A stretch of 64,000 nt of DNA from Pseudomonadota bacterium (GCA_020161065.1 JAIUPH010000026.1:164621-228620), one strand, 5' to 3'; positions 25,645-37,790 are shown, counted from the first letter of the stretch. The notes: a model not told the origin generated them from the letters alone. Translations and numbers: made by a program.

Positions 25645-27052
25645 CCATCTCCTCGACGACCTTCTTGGCGTCGCCGAAGACCATCATGGTCTTGTCCATG
25701 TAGAACAGCTCGTTGTCCAGCCCGGCGTAGCCGCTGGCCATCGAACGCTTGTTGACGATCACCGTCTTGGCCTTGTAGGCCTCGAGGATGGGCATGCCGT
25801 AGATCGGGCTGCCCTTTTGCAGCGCCGCCGGGTTCACCACGTCGTTGGCGCCCAGGATGATGGCCACGTCGGCCTGGCCGAATTCGCCGTTGATGTCTTC
25901 CATCTCGAACACCTGGTCGTAAGGCACCTCGGCCTCGGCCAGCAGCACGTTCATGTGGCCCGGCATGCGGCCGGCCACCGGGTGGATGGCGTACTTGACG
26001 GTCACGCCTTTCTCGGTGAGCTTGGTCGCCAGCTCCTTCACCGCGTGCTGCGCGCGCGCCACCGCCAGGCCGTAGCCGGGCACGATGATCACGGTCTCGG
26101 CGTTGCCCAGGATGAAGGCCGCGTCGTCGGCGCTGCCGCTCTTGACGTTGCGCTGCTGCGCGCCGCCGGCGGCCGCCGCGCCGGCGGCTTCGCCGCCGAA
26201 GCCGCCGAGGATAACGTTGAAGAACGAGCGGTTCATCGCCTTGCACATGATGTAGCTCAGGATCGCGCCCGAGCTGCCCACCAACGACCCCGCGATGATC
26301 AGCATGCTGTTGTTCAGGCTGAAGCCGATGCCCGCCGCCGCCCAGCCCGAGTAGCTGTTGAGCATGCTCACCACCACCGGCATGTCGGCGCCGCCGATCG
26401 GGATGATGATCAGCACGCCGAGGATGAAGCCCAGGGCGCAGATCAGCGCGAAGTCGAGCGCGCTTTGCGAGTGCCAGAAGCCGAAGACGAAGAACACCGC
26501 CGCCAGCCCGAGCGCGAGGTTGAGCTTGTGCTGGCCGGCAAACACCACCGGCGCGCCCTGGAACAGGCGGAACTTGTACTTGCCGCTGAGCTTGCCGAAG
26601 GCGATGACCGAGCCGCTGAAGGTGACCGCGCCGATGAAGGCGCCGAGCGCCAGCTCGATGCGGTTGCCGCCCGGGATGGCCCCGCCCTTGGTGGTGATCT
26701 GGAAGGCCCAGGGCTCGGCCACCGCGGCGATGGCGATGAACACCGCGGCCAGGCCGATCATGCTGTGCATGAAGGCCACCAGCTCGGGCATCTTGGTCAT
26801 CTCCACGCGCTGCGCCATCGTGGCGCCGATGCCGCCGCCGACCACCAGGCCGAGCAGCACCCAGCCCAGGCCGCTGGCCGAGCCGGCGAGCTTGACGATC
26901 AGCGCCGCGGTGGTCAGCACGGCGATGGTCATGCCGACCATGCCGAACAGGTTGCCGCGGATGCTGGTGGTCGGGTGGCTCAGGCCCTTCAAGGCCTGGA
27001 TGAAGCAGACGCTGGCAACGAGGTACAGCAGCGTGACGAGGTTCAGGCTCAT
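25628..27052 (-). CDS. pntB: NAD(P) transhydrogenase subunit beta
   Basis: Membrane beta subunit of the proton-translocating transhydrogenase that links NADH/NADP+ exchange to the proton gradient. The 474-aa protein has about nine membrane helices, then the NADP(H)-binding domain III with VIIVPGYGLAVARAQHAVKEL, HPVAGRMPGHMNVLLAEA and VNKRSMASGYAGLDN. ATG at 27050-27052 overlaps the preceding small gene stop by 4 bp. It is the last gene of the pnt operon. Confidence 0.95.
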   Translation of the reverse strand: MSLNLVTLLYLVASVCFIQALKGLSHPTTSIRGNLFGMVGMTIAVLTTAALIVKLAGSASGLGWVLLGLVVGGGIGATMAQRVEMTKMPELVAFMHSMIGLAAVFIAIAAVAEPWAFQITTKGGAIPGGNRIELALGAFIGAVTFSGSVIAFGKLSGKYKFRLFQGAPVVFAGQHKLNLALGLAAVFFVFGFWHSQSALDFALICALGFILGVLIIIPIGGADMPVVVSMLNSYSGWAAAGIGFSLNNSMLIIAGSLVGSSGAILSYIMCKAMNRSFFNVILGGFGGEAAGAAAAGGAQQRNVKSGSADDAAFILGNAETVIIVPGYGLAVARAQHAVKELATKLTEKGVTVKYAIHPVAGRMPGHMNVLLAEAEVPYDQVFEMEDINGEFGQADVAIILGANDVVNPAALQKGSPIYGMPILEAYKAKTVIVNKRSMASGYAGLDNELFYMDKTMMVFGDAKKVVEEMVKAVE

Positions 27053-27228
27053 TCTTGTTCTCCGCGCTGCTTGAGCTTGGACTGCGCAAAAGCCGTGGCC
27101 AGCGCGCCGGCCGCGATGGCGATGACGACGCGGAACTCGCCGCCGAAGTCCATCAGGTTGAGCAGCAGCACCAGCGGGATCGACACCGCCAGGAACACCA
27201 GCACCGGCACCCAGTGTTGCGGCTTCAC
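27049..27228 (-). CDS. 59-aa membrane protein embedded in the pnt operon
   Basis: A short gene from GTG 27228 whose start overlaps the preceding pntA C-terminal subunit stop (GTGA) and whose stop overlaps the pntB start (ATGA). The product has two hydrophobic stretches ([18 protein letters not shown] and [15 protein letters not shown]) and a charged C-terminus. Double translational coupling argues that it is real and expressed in step with the transhydrogenase. It could be an assembly or stabilising subunit. No family recognised. Confidence 0.65.
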   Translation of the reverse strand: MKPQHWVPVLVFLAVSIPLVLLLNLMDFGGEFRVVIAIAAGALATAFAQSKLKQRGEQE

Positions 27229-27545
27229 TTGGCGGCCTCCTTCTTGGCGGCCGGCCGTTCCTTCTTCTTGAACATCTCCAGCATGCGCCGCGTGACCAGG
27301 AAGCCGCCGAAGACGTTGACGGCCGCCAGCGCGACGGCCAGCACGCCCATGGTCTTGCCGACACCGCCTTCGGTCAGCGCGGCGGCCAGCATGGCGCCGA
27401 CGATCACGATGGCCGAGATCGCGTTGGTCACCGCCATCAGCGGCGTGTGCAGCGCGGGGGTCACGGTCCACACCACGTGGTAGCCCACGTAGATGGCCAG
27501 CACGAAGATGATCAGGTTGGTGATGGTGGGGCTGACGATGTCCAT
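27225..27545 (-). CDS. pntAB: NAD(P) transhydrogenase subunit alpha, C-terminal membrane part
   Basis: A 106-aa membrane protein with about four helices ([35 protein letters not shown]), equal to the C-terminal membrane domain of E. coli PntA. In this organism the alpha subunit is split in two, as in Rhodospirillum-type enzymes. A Lys-rich tail ends the protein. It lies 3 bp after pntA. Confidence 0.92.
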   Translation of the reverse strand: MDIVSPTITNLIIFVLAIYVGYHVVWTVTPALHTPLMAVTNAISAIVIVGAMLAAALTEGGVGKTMGVLAVALAAVNVFGGFLVTRRMLEMFKKKERPAAKKEAAK

Positions 27546-27548
27546 GAC

Positions 27549-28664
<1,116 letters not shown>

Positions 28665-28782
28665 GCAGATCTCCTCGGCACGGTTGTTTCCGTGTGCGCG
28701 CCACGGCGCACCCACGGCTTGTGGCCAGCGAGCTTACCTTACACGCCACGGCGCGCCCGACCCGTCCGGGACAATGCGCTGC

Positions 28783-29283
28783 ATGAGTGCTGCACGCTGG
28801 ACCCCGAACGTCACCGTCGCCGCCATCATCGAGGCCGATGGCCGCTACCTGCTGGTGGAAGAAGAAACCCGCGAGGGCCTGCGACTGAACAACCCGGCCG
28901 GCCACCTGGAGCGCGGCGAATCGCCGCTGCAAGCCGTGGTGCGCGAGGCACTGGAAGAGACTGCCCGCACCTTCAGCCCCGCGGCGCTGGTGGGCATCTA
29001 CCTCGCGCGCTTCGACATCGGCGGCGGCGGCGCCGACGACGACGTGACCTATTTGCGCTTTGCCTACGCCGGCACGGCGGGCGAGCCGCTGCCGGGGCGA
29101 AAGCTCGACACCGGAATCGTGCGCACGCTGTGGCTGACGGCTGCCGAGGTGCGCGCCAGCGCCGCGCGCCACCGCAGCCCGCTGGTGCTGCAAGGCATCG
29201 AAGACCACCTGGCCGGACGCCGCCACCCGCTGGACGTGGTGAGCGCGCACCCGAGCCTGGCGCGGCCATGGCGGCCGGGATAA
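28783..29283 (+). CDS. nudJ: Nudix hydrolase, NudJ-like
   Basis: A 166-aa pyrophosphohydrolase. The Nudix box is [20 protein letters not shown]; the residue that is usually Gly after EE-x is Ala here (EETA). The opening [21 protein letters not shown] is typical of NudJ, which acts on thiamine and nucleotide pyrophosphates. ATG 28774 is another possible start. It sits just upstream of mnmA, the usual nudJ-mnmA pairing in proteobacteria. Confidence 0.85.
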   Translation: MSAARWTPNVTVAAIIEADGRYLLVEEETREGLRLNNPAGHLERGESPLQAVVREALEETARTFSPAALVGIYLARFDIGGGGADDDVTYLRFAYAGTAGEPLPGRKLDTGIVRTLWLTAAEVRASAARHRSPLVLQGIEDHLAGRRHPLDVVSAHPSLARPWRPG

Positions 29284-29291
29284 TCCAGGGC

Positions 29292-30377
29292 ATGGGCGAA
29301 CGAGTGGTGGTGGGCTTGAGCGGCGGCGTCGATTCGGCCGTCACGGCCTGGCTGCTCAAGCAGCAAGGCTTCGAGGTCGTCGGCATCTTCATGAAGAACT
29401 GGGAGGACGACGACGACAGCGAATACTGCTCGTCGAACGCCGACTTCGTCGACGCCGCCGCGGTGGCCGACGTGGTGGGCATCGAGCTGGAGCACGTCAA
29501 CTTCGCCGCCGCCTACAAGGACCGCGTGTTCGCCGAGTTCCTGCGCGAGCACCAGGCCGGCCGCACGCCCAACCCCGACGTGCTGTGCAACGCCGAGATC
29601 AAGTTCAAGGCCTTCCTCGACCACGCGATGCGGCTGGGCGCGCGCAAGATCGCCACCGGCCACTACGCCCGCGTGCGTGAGGTGGCCGGCCGCTTCGAGC
29701 TGCTGAAGGGGCTCGACGACGCCAAGGATCAGAGTTATTTTCTGCACCGCCTGACGCAGGCCCAACTGTCGAAGTCACTGTTCCCGATCGGCGAGATGCG
29801 CAAGACCGAGGTGCGCCGCATCGCCGCGCAGATCGGCCTGCCCAACGCGAAGAAGAAGGACTCCACCGGCATCTGCTTCGTCGGCGAGCGGCCGTTCCGC
29901 GAGTTTTTGCAGCGCTACCTGAAGAACGAGCCAGGGTCGATGCTCGACGAGCGCGGCCGCGAGGTCGGTCGCCACGTCGGCCTGTCGTTCTACACGCTGG
30001 GGCAGCGCCAAGGCCTGGGGATCGGGGGAGTCAAATCGGGCGGCGGCGCACACGAGCCCTGGTACGCGGCGCGCAAGGAGATCGAACGCAACGTGCTGCG
30101 CGTGGTGCAGGGGCACGACCATCCTTGGCTGCTGTCGTCCACGCTGCAGGCGGGCGATTGCAGTTGGATCGCCGGCACGCCGCCCACCCTGGAGCGCGTG
30201 GCCGCCAAGACGCGCTACCGCCAGGTCGACGCGCCGTGCCGGCTAGCCTTGCGGCCGGAGGCCTTCAGCCTGCAATTCGACCAGCCGCAATGGGCGGTGA
30301 CGCCGGGGCAATCGGCCGTGCTCTACGACGGGGAGGTCTGCCTCGGCGGCGGCGTGATCGACGCGGCGGCGGACTAA
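29292..30377 (+). CDS. mnmA: tRNA-specific 2-thiouridylase MnmA
   Basis: Thiolates U34 of Glu, Gln and Lys tRNAs. The PP-loop GLSGGVDSA lies at about residues 8-16. Catalytic cysteines are in the motifs [12 protein letters not shown] and [10 protein letters not shown]. The 361-aa length is normal. ATG 29268 would add eight residues but overlaps the Nudix gene; ATG 29292 is chosen. Confidence 0.94.
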   Translation: MGERVVVGLSGGVDSAVTAWLLKQQGFEVVGIFMKNWEDDDDSEYCSSNADFVDAAAVADVVGIELEHVNFAAAYKDRVFAEFLREHQAGRTPNPDVLCNAEIKFKAFLDHAMRLGARKIATGHYARVREVAGRFELLKGLDDAKDQSYFLHRLTQAQLSKSLFPIGEMRKTEVRRIAAQIGLPNAKKKDSTGICFVGERPFREFLQRYLKNEPGSMLDERGREVGRHVGLSFYTLGQRQGLGIGGVKSGGGAHEPWYAARKEIERNVLRVVQGHDHPWLLSSTLQAGDCSWIAGTPPTLERVAAKTRYRQVDAPCRLALRPEAFSLQFDQPQWAVTPGQSAVLYDGEVCLGGGVIDAAAD

Positions 30378-30390
30378 CCGGCGCCGCGCG

Positions 30391-30520
30391 GCGCTCACGC
30401 GCGCGATGTGAATCAGGCGGCACCGCGCTCACGCGCGGTGGGGATCAGGCGGCACCGCGCTCACGCGCGATGTGAATAAGGCGGCCCCGCGCTCACGCGC
30501 GGTGAGGATCCGACGGCGCC
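30391..30520. repeat. four tandem copies of a 32-bp unit
   Basis: Units begin at 30391, 30425, 30457 and 30489 with GCGCTCACGCGCG and end GGCGGCACC or a near variant; copy 1 is 2 bp longer. Copies 1 and 3 share GATGTGAAT, copies 2 and 4 share GGTG(G/A)GGAT, so the array looks like a doubled 64-bp pair. The last copy contains the stop codon and final codons of the minus-strand gene. There are no spacers, so it is not a CRISPR array. Confidence 0.9.
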
Positions 30521-31212
30521 GCGCTGCCGCTGCGCCCGCGGCGCCGCCGCGAGCGGCCGCCCTTCGCATGCTGCGTCGTGCCGTCGCTGTGGCGGTGCCG
30601 GTGGTGGCGCCACTGCTGCGAATTGACCCACAACAGCGCCATCGCCACCAGCACCAGCGGCAACACCACCCATTGCAGCGTGGCGCGCTGCTGGCGCAGC
30701 GCTTCGACGTCGGGCAGCGCCGTGCCGGCCGACGGTGCGGCGGGCGTCGCCGGCGAGGTGGCGGCCTCGGCGGCGATCGGCCGCTCGTCCAGCGCGTCGT
30801 CGCCATCGCTGCCGTCGGGCGAGGTCTGCGGCGCGAAGTCGCCCAGCGCCTGCTCGGCGGCCAGCGTCTTCTCCACCGCCGGCAGCCCCACTTCGGCGGG
30901 GGCGGCCAGCGCCAGGCCGCTGATCTCGGTCACCGGCTCGATGATGACGTGCGGCAGCGTTTCGGTGGCGCCCAGCGGCACCTCTTCGTCGGGTTCGGCC
31001 GACGGCGCCGCCGACGGCTGGCGCCCGGCCACCACGTACTGGGCCTGCGGGCTGGCGCCCGCCTGCTCGGCGGCCAACTCGGGCGCGTCCAACGCGGCCA
31101 GGCTGACCTGCAACGGCATCGCCGCTGCCGGTTGGATGGATGCGCACAGGCCGGCCATCGCCAGGGCCAGCACCCACATCGGGCGTTTGGGTCGTTGAGG
31201 GCTGTCTTGCAT
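30493..31212 (-). CDS. unknown exported or membrane protein with basic C-terminal tail
   Basis: A 239-aa protein from ATG 31212 (GTG 31215 adjacent). It has a signal peptide (VLALAMAGLCASIQPAAA), a long Ala/Pro/Glu-rich low-complexity region, one late membrane helix (VVLPLVLVAMALLWV, near residue 190) and a His/Arg-rich tail. The tail ends within the 32-bp tandem repeat. The layout is like an anchored envelope protein; no domain is recognised. Confidence 0.55.
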   Translation of the reverse strand: MQDSPQRPKRPMWVLALAMAGLCASIQPAAAMPLQVSLAALDAPELAAEQAGASPQAQYVVAGRQPSAAPSAEPDEEVPLGATETLPHVIIEPVTEISGLALAAPAEVGLPAVEKTLAAEQALGDFAPQTSPDGSDGDDALDERPIAAEAATSPATPAAPSAGTALPDVEALRQQRATLQWVVLPLVLVAMALLWVNSQQWRHHRHRHSDGTTQHAKGGRSRRRRGRSGSAAPSDPHRA

Positions 31213-31390
31213 CACGACGTGAATCTAGTGCGAAAAAATGCCGTATGCGCGCCGCAAACGCAAACGCCCGCTGGATTTGCAACCAACGGTTGCGCAACGG
31301 CGGTGTTAGGCCCGCCAAACCTTAAATCTTCTTGCGGCCGGGGCTTGAAGCGACAATCGCGGGCCACCAAGAACCACAACAAAGGCCCGC
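31213..31390. promoter_or_regulatory. divergent promoter region with overlapping palindromes
   Basis: The gap before amn contains GCAACC (31279-31284) paired with GGTTGC (31288-31293), overlapped by the perfect palindrome GTTGCGCAAC (31289-31298). This could be an operator serving either divergent gene. No clear -10/-35 pair was identified. Confidence 0.35.
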
Positions 31391-32881
31391 ATGACCGCCC
31401 TGCCGCTCTTCATCGCTCCCATCCGCTTCGACGACGCCGAATCGGCGCTGGCCCAGGTGCGGCGCATCTACGACGCCAGCATCGCCCATTTGCGCGACAG
31501 CCTGCAGCGCTTCGTCGCCGGCGACGACGTCGGCGACCACGTGCGCGCCTGCTACCCCTTCGTGCGCGTGCACACCAGCACCGTGGCGCGCGCCGATTCG
31601 CGCCTGGCCTACGGCTTCGTCGCCGGCCCCGGCACCTTCGAGACCACGCTGACGCGGCCCGACCTGTTCGGCCGCTACTACCGCGAGCAGTTCGAGCTGC
31701 TGCTGAAGAACCACAACGTCGCGCTGGAGGTGGGCACCAGCACGCAGCCGATCCCGCTGCACTTCAGCTTCGCCCAGCACGACCACGTGGAAGGCGAGTT
31801 GCCGCGCGAGCGCCGGCTGCGCCTGCGCGACGTGTTCGACCTGCCCGACCTCGCGGCGATGGACGACGGCATCGCCAACGGCACGCACCAGGTGCGCCGC
31901 GGCGACCCCGAGCCGCTGGCGCTGTTCATCGCGCCGCGCGTCGACTACTCGCTGCAGCGGCTGCGCCACTACACCGGCACCGCGCCCGAGCACTTCCAGA
32001 ACTTCGTGCTCTTCACCAACTACCAGTTCTACATCGACGAGTTCATCAAGCTCGGCCACGAGCAGATGCAGGACCCGGCCAGCGACTACCTGGCCTTCGT
32101 CGAGCCCGGCAACGTGGTGACGCGCCGCGCCGGCGAAGCGCCGCAGCCCGGCGACGAACTGGGCCTGGCGCCGCCGCGGCTGCCTCAGATGCCGGCCTAC
32201 CACCTGATGCGCGCCGACCACGCGGGCATCACGATGGTCAACATCGGTGTCGGCCCGGCCAACGCCAAGACCATCACCGACCACATCGCGGTGCTGCGCC
32301 CGCATGCCTGGCTGATGCTGGGCCACTGCGCCGGCTTGCGCAACAGCCAGCAGCTCGGCGACTATGTGCTGGCCCACGGCTACGTGCGCGAAGACCACGT
32401 GCTCGACGAAGACCTGCCGCTGTGGGTGCCCATCCCGGCGCTGGCCGAGGTGCAGGTGGCGCTGGAGCAGGCGGTGGCCGATGTGACGCAGTTGAGCGGT
32501 TATGAGCTCAAGCGCGTGCTGCGCACCGGCACCGTGGCCAGCACCGACAACCGCAACTGGGAGCTGCTGCCCTCGCGCGGCGCCAGCTCGCCCGAGCGCC
32601 GCTTCAGCCAGAGCCGCGCGGTGGCGCTGGACATGGAAAGCGCCACCATCGCCGCCAACGGCTTCCGCTTCCGCGTGCCCTACGGCACGCTGCTGTGCGT
32701 GTCGGACAAGCCGCTGCACGGCGAGATCAAGCTGCCCGGCATGGCCAACCACTTCTACCGCGAGCGCGTCGACCAGCACCTGCGCATCGGCATGCGCGCC
32801 ATCGATCTGCTGCGCCAGCAGCGCCCGGGCCGCCTGCACAGCCGCAAGCTGCGCAGCTTTGCCGAGGTGGCGTTCCAGTAA
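31391..32881 (+). CDS. amn: AMP nucleosidase
   Basis: Hydrolyses AMP to adenine and ribose 5-phosphate, adjusting adenylate pools. The 496-aa length matches Amn. The N-terminal regulatory domain (RVHTSTVARADSRLAYGFV) is followed by the nucleoside phosphorylase fold, with MVNIGVGPANAKTITDHIA, WLMLGHCAGLRNSQQLGDYV and ALDMESATIAANGFRFRVP, where the acid-base residues of the family lie. It appears to be a single gene; the efflux operon starts 51 bp later. Confidence 0.92.
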   Translation: MTALPLFIAPIRFDDAESALAQVRRIYDASIAHLRDSLQRFVAGDDVGDHVRACYPFVRVHTSTVARADSRLAYGFVAGPGTFETTLTRPDLFGRYYREQFELLLKNHNVALEVGTSTQPIPLHFSFAQHDHVEGELPRERRLRLRDVFDLPDLAAMDDGIANGTHQVRRGDPEPLALFIAPRVDYSLQRLRHYTGTAPEHFQNFVLFTNYQFYIDEFIKLGHEQMQDPASDYLAFVEPGNVVTRRAGEAPQPGDELGLAPPRLPQMPAYHLMRADHAGITMVNIGVGPANAKTITDHIAVLRPHAWLMLGHCAGLRNSQQLGDYVLAHGYVREDHVLDEDLPLWVPIPALAEVQVALEQAVADVTQLSGYELKRVLRTGTVASTDNRNWELLPSRGASSPERRFSQSRAVALDMESATIAANGFRFRVPYGTLLCVSDKPLHGEIKLPGMANHFYRERVDQHLRIGMRAIDLLRQQRPGRLHSRKLRSFAEVAFQ

Positions 32882-32932
32882 GGGTTGATCGGGCGCGGCG
32901 GCTTTACTTTACAAACGGGCCATAGTGGGGCC

Positions 32933-34405
32933 ATGCCGCCCGCGTACAAACCCGCAGTGCACGCCCGACGCCCTTTCCCCTTCCGCTCTCGCTTGCGGTC
33001 CCCGCGCCTGCCGGGATTGATCGCCGCCGCCGTCCTGGCCGGCTGCAGCAGCCTGCAGCCCTCGCCGCCGGCCGGCGACACGCCAGCGCCGCCATTGCCC
33101 ACGTCCTGGCAAGGCAGCGCGCCGGCGGCCGAATCTACGGGCGACGGCCTGGCCGGTGGCGCCTGGCAAGGCTTTGCCGATCCGCTGCTGGCCGCGCTGG
33201 TCGACGAGGCGCTGGCCGCCAACCTCGACCTGCAGACGGCGCAGGCGCGGCTGGCGCAGGCGCGCGCGCTGGTCGACGTGGCGGCCGCCGGCCAGCAGCC
33301 GACGCTGGGCAGCAGCGCCAGCGCCGGCCGCAGCCGCAGCAGCAACCAGACCGGCAACAGCCTGCGCGTCGGGCTCGACGCCAGCTGGGAGGCCGACCTC
33401 TTCGGCGCCAACGCCGCCGCCACGCGCGCCGCGCGCGCCGGCGCCGAGTCCAGCGCTGCCACGCTGCAGGCAACCCGGCTGGCGGTGGCCGCCGAAACCG
33501 CGCTGGCCTACGTCGCCTGGCAGGGCGTGCGCGAACAGTTGCGCGTGGCCGAGGCCAGCCTGGCCAGCCAGCGGCAGACGCTGGAACTGGTGCAGGCGCG
33601 CGTCAGCAGCGGCCTGGCCGATCACCTGGAACTGCAACAAGCGAACAGCACGCTGGAACAAGTGCAGGCGCGCGTGCCGGCGCTGCGCCTGACGCTGGCG
33701 CAGAACGAACACGCACTGGCGCTGCTGCTCGGCCAGCCGCCGGCCGCGCTGTCGGCGCGCCTGGCGGCCGCGCCGCAGGCGCTGCCGCGGGCACCGGCGC
33801 TGCCCGCGCTGCCGCTGCCGGCCGAACTGCTGCGCCGCCGCCCCGACCTGCGCGCCGCCGAACTGCAGATCGACGCCGAACTGGCCACGCTGGCGCAAAC
33901 CGAGGCGCAGCGCAAGCCGAGCTTCACGCTCAGCGGCAACCTCGCGCTGCAGGCGGCCACGCTGGCGGGCCTGGGCCATGCGGCGGCGCTGGTCGCCGGG
34001 CTGGCGGCCGGCGTCGACTGGACGATCTTCGACGCCGGCGCCGGCGCGGCGCGCGTGGCGGCGCAGCGCGCCGCGCTCGACCTCGCGCGCATCGCCTGGC
34101 GCAGCGCCGTGCTGGTGGCCTTGCAGGACGTGGAAGACGGCCTCGCCGCGCTGGCGCTTGGCGAGCAGCGCGTGGCCACGCTGCAGCGCGCCAGCGCCGC
34201 GGCCGACGAGGCAGCGAGCTTCGCGCGCATCCGCTGGCAGGCCGGGCTGACCGACTTCACGACGCTGCTCGACGCCGAGCGCAGCGCGCTCAATGCCGGC
34301 GACAGCCTGGCCAGCGCGCGCACCGACCTCGCCAGCGCCCACATCCGGCTGCTCAAGTCGCTGGGCGGCGGCATCGGAATTCCTTCTTCCGCCCTTTCAT
34401 CATGA
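32933..34405 (+). CDS. TolC/NodT-type outer-membrane efflux lipoprotein
   Basis: Outer-membrane channel of a tripartite efflux pump. The lipobox VLAGC gives an N-terminal lipid anchor. Two OEP repeats follow, with WQGFADPLLAALVDEALAANLDLQTA and RRRPDLRAAELQIDAELA as family marks. The 490-aa length is usual. The stop overlaps the adaptor start by 4 bp (ATGA), so the pump genes are coupled. Confidence 0.9.
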   Translation: MPPAYKPAVHARRPFPFRSRLRSPRLPGLIAAAVLAGCSSLQPSPPAGDTPAPPLPTSWQGSAPAAESTGDGLAGGAWQGFADPLLAALVDEALAANLDLQTAQARLAQARALVDVAAAGQQPTLGSSASAGRSRSSNQTGNSLRVGLDASWEADLFGANAAATRAARAGAESSAATLQATRLAVAAETALAYVAWQGVREQLRVAEASLASQRQTLELVQARVSSGLADHLELQQANSTLEQVQARVPALRLTLAQNEHALALLLGQPPAALSARLAAAPQALPRAPALPALPLPAELLRRRPDLRAAELQIDAELATLAQTEAQRKPSFTLSGNLALQAATLAGLGHAAALVAGLAAGVDWTIFDAGAGAARVAAQRAALDLARIAWRSAVLVALQDVEDGLAALALGEQRVATLQRASAAADEAASFARIRWQAGLTDFTTLLDAERSALNAGDSLASARTDLASAHIRLLKSLGGGIGIPSSALSS

Positions 34406-35733
34406 CCGACTCCGCCGACCTGCAGACCTTGCTCGAACAGCACCAGCGCCCCTGGTGGAAGCGCGCCACCACGTGGATCGTGCTGGCCGCGCTGGCGCTG
34501 GCCGCCGGCGGCTGGTGGCTGTGGCAGGACCATTCGCGCGCGGCCGCCGCGCCGCGCTACGTGACGCAGCCGGTGACGCGCGGCAACCTGGCCATCAGCA
34601 TCACCGCCACCGGCACGCTGCAGCCCACGCGCTCGGTGGCGGTGGGCAGCGAGCTGTCGGGCACCGTCACGCGGGTGCTGGTCGACGTCAACGACCGCGT
34701 CAAGAAGGGCCAGCTGCTGGTCGAGCTCGACCGCGCCAAGCTGCAGGACTCGGTCAACGCCTCGCGCGCCGCGCTGCAGTCGGCGCGCGCCACGCAGACC
34801 CAGGCCGAGGCCACGCTGCGCGAGTCGAAGGCCAGCCTGGCGCGGCTGGTCGAGGTGCAGCGCCTGTCGGGCGGCAAGCTGCCGGCGGCCACCGAGCTGG
34901 ACACCGCGCGCGCCACCGCCGACCGCGCCGCCGCCGCGCAGGCGGTGGCGGTGGCCGGCGTCGCGCAGGCCGCGGCCGCGCTGGCCACCAACGAGACCAA
35001 TCTGTCGAAGGCGGCCATCCGCTCGCCGATCGACGGCGTGGTGCTGGCGCGCAACGTCGAGCCGGGCTATGCGGTGGCGGCTTCGCTGCAGGCCGTCACG
35101 CTGTTCACGCTGGCCGAAGACCTGGCGTCGATGAAGCTTTCGGTCAACGTCGACGAAGCCGACGTCGCGCAGCTCAAGAATGGCCAGCGCGCGCGCTTCA
35201 CCGTGGCCTCGCAGCCGGGGCGCGACTTCGCCGCCGTGGTCTCGCGCGTGGCTTTCGGCTCGACCACCACCGACAACGTGGTGACGTACACGACGCAGCT
35301 CGACGTCGACAACAGCGACCTCGTGCTGCGCCCCGGCATGACGGCCACGGCCACCATCGCGACCACCGAGCGCAGCGGCGTGCTGCTGGTGCCCAACAGC
35401 GCGCTGCGCTTCACGCCGACCGGCGGCGATGCGGCCGCGCCGGCGCGCGGCGGCAGCGGCGCCAGCGAGCCGGCGGCCGCCGGCGGCATCCTCTCCAAGC
35501 TGATGCCGCGGCCGCCGGGCATGAACCGCCCGCGCCGCGCCGGCGGCAACGCGCCCGGCGGCGCCGCCGCCAACGTGCCGCGCGAAGGCACGGTGTGGGT
35601 GCTGCGCGATGGCCAGGCGGTGGCGGTGGCCGTGCAGCGCGGCCTGTCCGACGGCCGCCAGACCGAGGTCAGCGGCCCCGGTCTGGCCGAAGGCATGGCG
35701 GTCATCGTCGACCAGAGCAGCGCGCCGAAATGA
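34402..35733 (+). CDS. macA: MacA-like periplasmic adaptor protein
   Basis: Membrane-fusion protein joining the MacB-type transporter to the outer-membrane channel. One N-terminal membrane helix (WIVLAALALAAGGWWLW) is followed by the biotinyl-lipoyl half-motifs around GTLQPTRSVAVGSELSGTV and IRSPIDGVVLARNVEPG, with a helical hairpin between them. A Pro/Gly-rich insertion at about residues 350-395 is unusual. 443 aa. The specific substrate is not deducible. Confidence 0.88.
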   Translation: MTDSADLQTLLEQHQRPWWKRATTWIVLAALALAAGGWWLWQDHSRAAAAPRYVTQPVTRGNLAISITATGTLQPTRSVAVGSELSGTVTRVLVDVNDRVKKGQLLVELDRAKLQDSVNASRAALQSARATQTQAEATLRESKASLARLVEVQRLSGGKLPAATELDTARATADRAAAAQAVAVAGVAQAAAALATNETNLSKAAIRSPIDGVVLARNVEPGYAVAASLQAVTLFTLAEDLASMKLSVNVDEADVAQLKNGQRARFTVASQPGRDFAAVVSRVAFGSTTTDNVVTYTTQLDVDNSDLVLRPGMTATATIATTERSGVLLVPNSALRFTPTGGDAAAPARGGSGASEPAAAGGILSKLMPRPPGMNRPRRAGGNAPGGAAANVPREGTVWVLRDGQAVAVAVQRGLSDGRQTEVSGPGLAEGMAVIVDQSSAPK

Positions 35734-35791
35734 GCGCGCGTGGCCGCTCCCAAGCGCTCGCTCCGGAGCGCGCCAGCGCGGAGGTTGCCCG

Positions 35792-36540
35792 ATGAGCGCT
35801 TTGGTTGCGCTGCGCGGCATCACCAAGACCTATGGCAGCGGGCCGGCGGCGTTCCAGGCCCTGCGCGGCGTGGACCTCGACATCGAACGCGGCGAGTTCG
35901 TCGCCGTGATGGGGCCCAGCGGCTCGGGCAAGTCCACCGTGATGAACCTCATCGGCTGCCTGGACACGCCCACCAGCGGCAGCTATCGCTTCCAGGGCGT
36001 GGCGGTGGAGACGTTGTCGCGCGACCAGCGCGCGCTGCTGCGGCGGCACAAGATCGGCTTCATCTTCCAGGGCTTTCACCTGCTGGCGCGCACCTCGGCG
36101 CAGGAGAACGTCGAGCTGCCGCTGCTGTACCGCGGCGCCGGCGCGCGCGAGCGCAAGGCCGCCGCGCGCGAGGCGCTGGCCCAGGTGGGCCTGACCGGCT
36201 GGGAGCACCACACGCCGGCGGAACTGTCCGGCGGCCAGCAGCAGCGCGTGGCGATCGCGCGCGCACTGGTCACGCGGCCTGAGTTGCTGCTGGCCGACGA
36301 GCCCACCGGCAACCTGGACAGCGAGCGCTCGCGCGAGATCATGGTGCTGCTGTCGACGCTGCAGCGCCAGCGCGACATCACCGTCGTGATGGTCACGCAC
36401 GAAAGCGACATGGCGGCCTACGCCGGCCGCGTGGTGCGCTTCAAGGACGGCGTGATCGCCGGCGACGAACGCCAGCATGCGCTGGGGGCCGCTGACGGAG
36501 CTGACGCTGCCGACGCCGCCGCCGGCGCGGAGACGCAAGC

Positions 36541-36544
<4 letters not shown>
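35792..36544 (+). CDS. MacB-type ABC transporter ATP-binding protein
   Basis: A 250-aa ATPase with Walker A GPSGSGKS, the signature LSGGQQQRVAIARAL and Walker B LLLADEPTGNLD. In E. coli MacB this domain is fused to the permease; here they are separate genes. A 58-bp gap after macA holds the stem GCGCTC (35754-35759) / GAGCGC (35766-35771). An Ala/Asp-rich tail ends the protein and the stop overlaps the permease start. Confidence 0.92.
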
Positions 36545-37752
<1,208 letters not shown>

Positions 37753-37766
37753 GCGGCCGCTGTACT

Positions 37767-37790
37767 CCCTCTCCCGCGTGCGGGAGAGGG
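37767..37790. terminator. CCCTCTCCCG / CGGGAGAGGG hairpin
   Basis: A perfect 10-bp stem (37767-37776 with 37781-37790) around a CGTG loop, 14 bp after the efflux permease stop. The same palindrome type is widespread as a dispersed repeat in beta- and gammaproteobacteria, so it may be a REP-like unit acting as terminator or mRNA end. Confidence 0.65.

Noticed and set aside
30391-30520. Possible CRISPR array
   Set aside because: The units are directly adjacent with no unique spacers, and there are no cas genes.
30493-31212. PEP-CTERM or sortase signal in the minus-strand membrane protein
   Set aside because: It has a late helix and a basic tail but no PEP or LPxTG motif, and the tail after the helix is too long.
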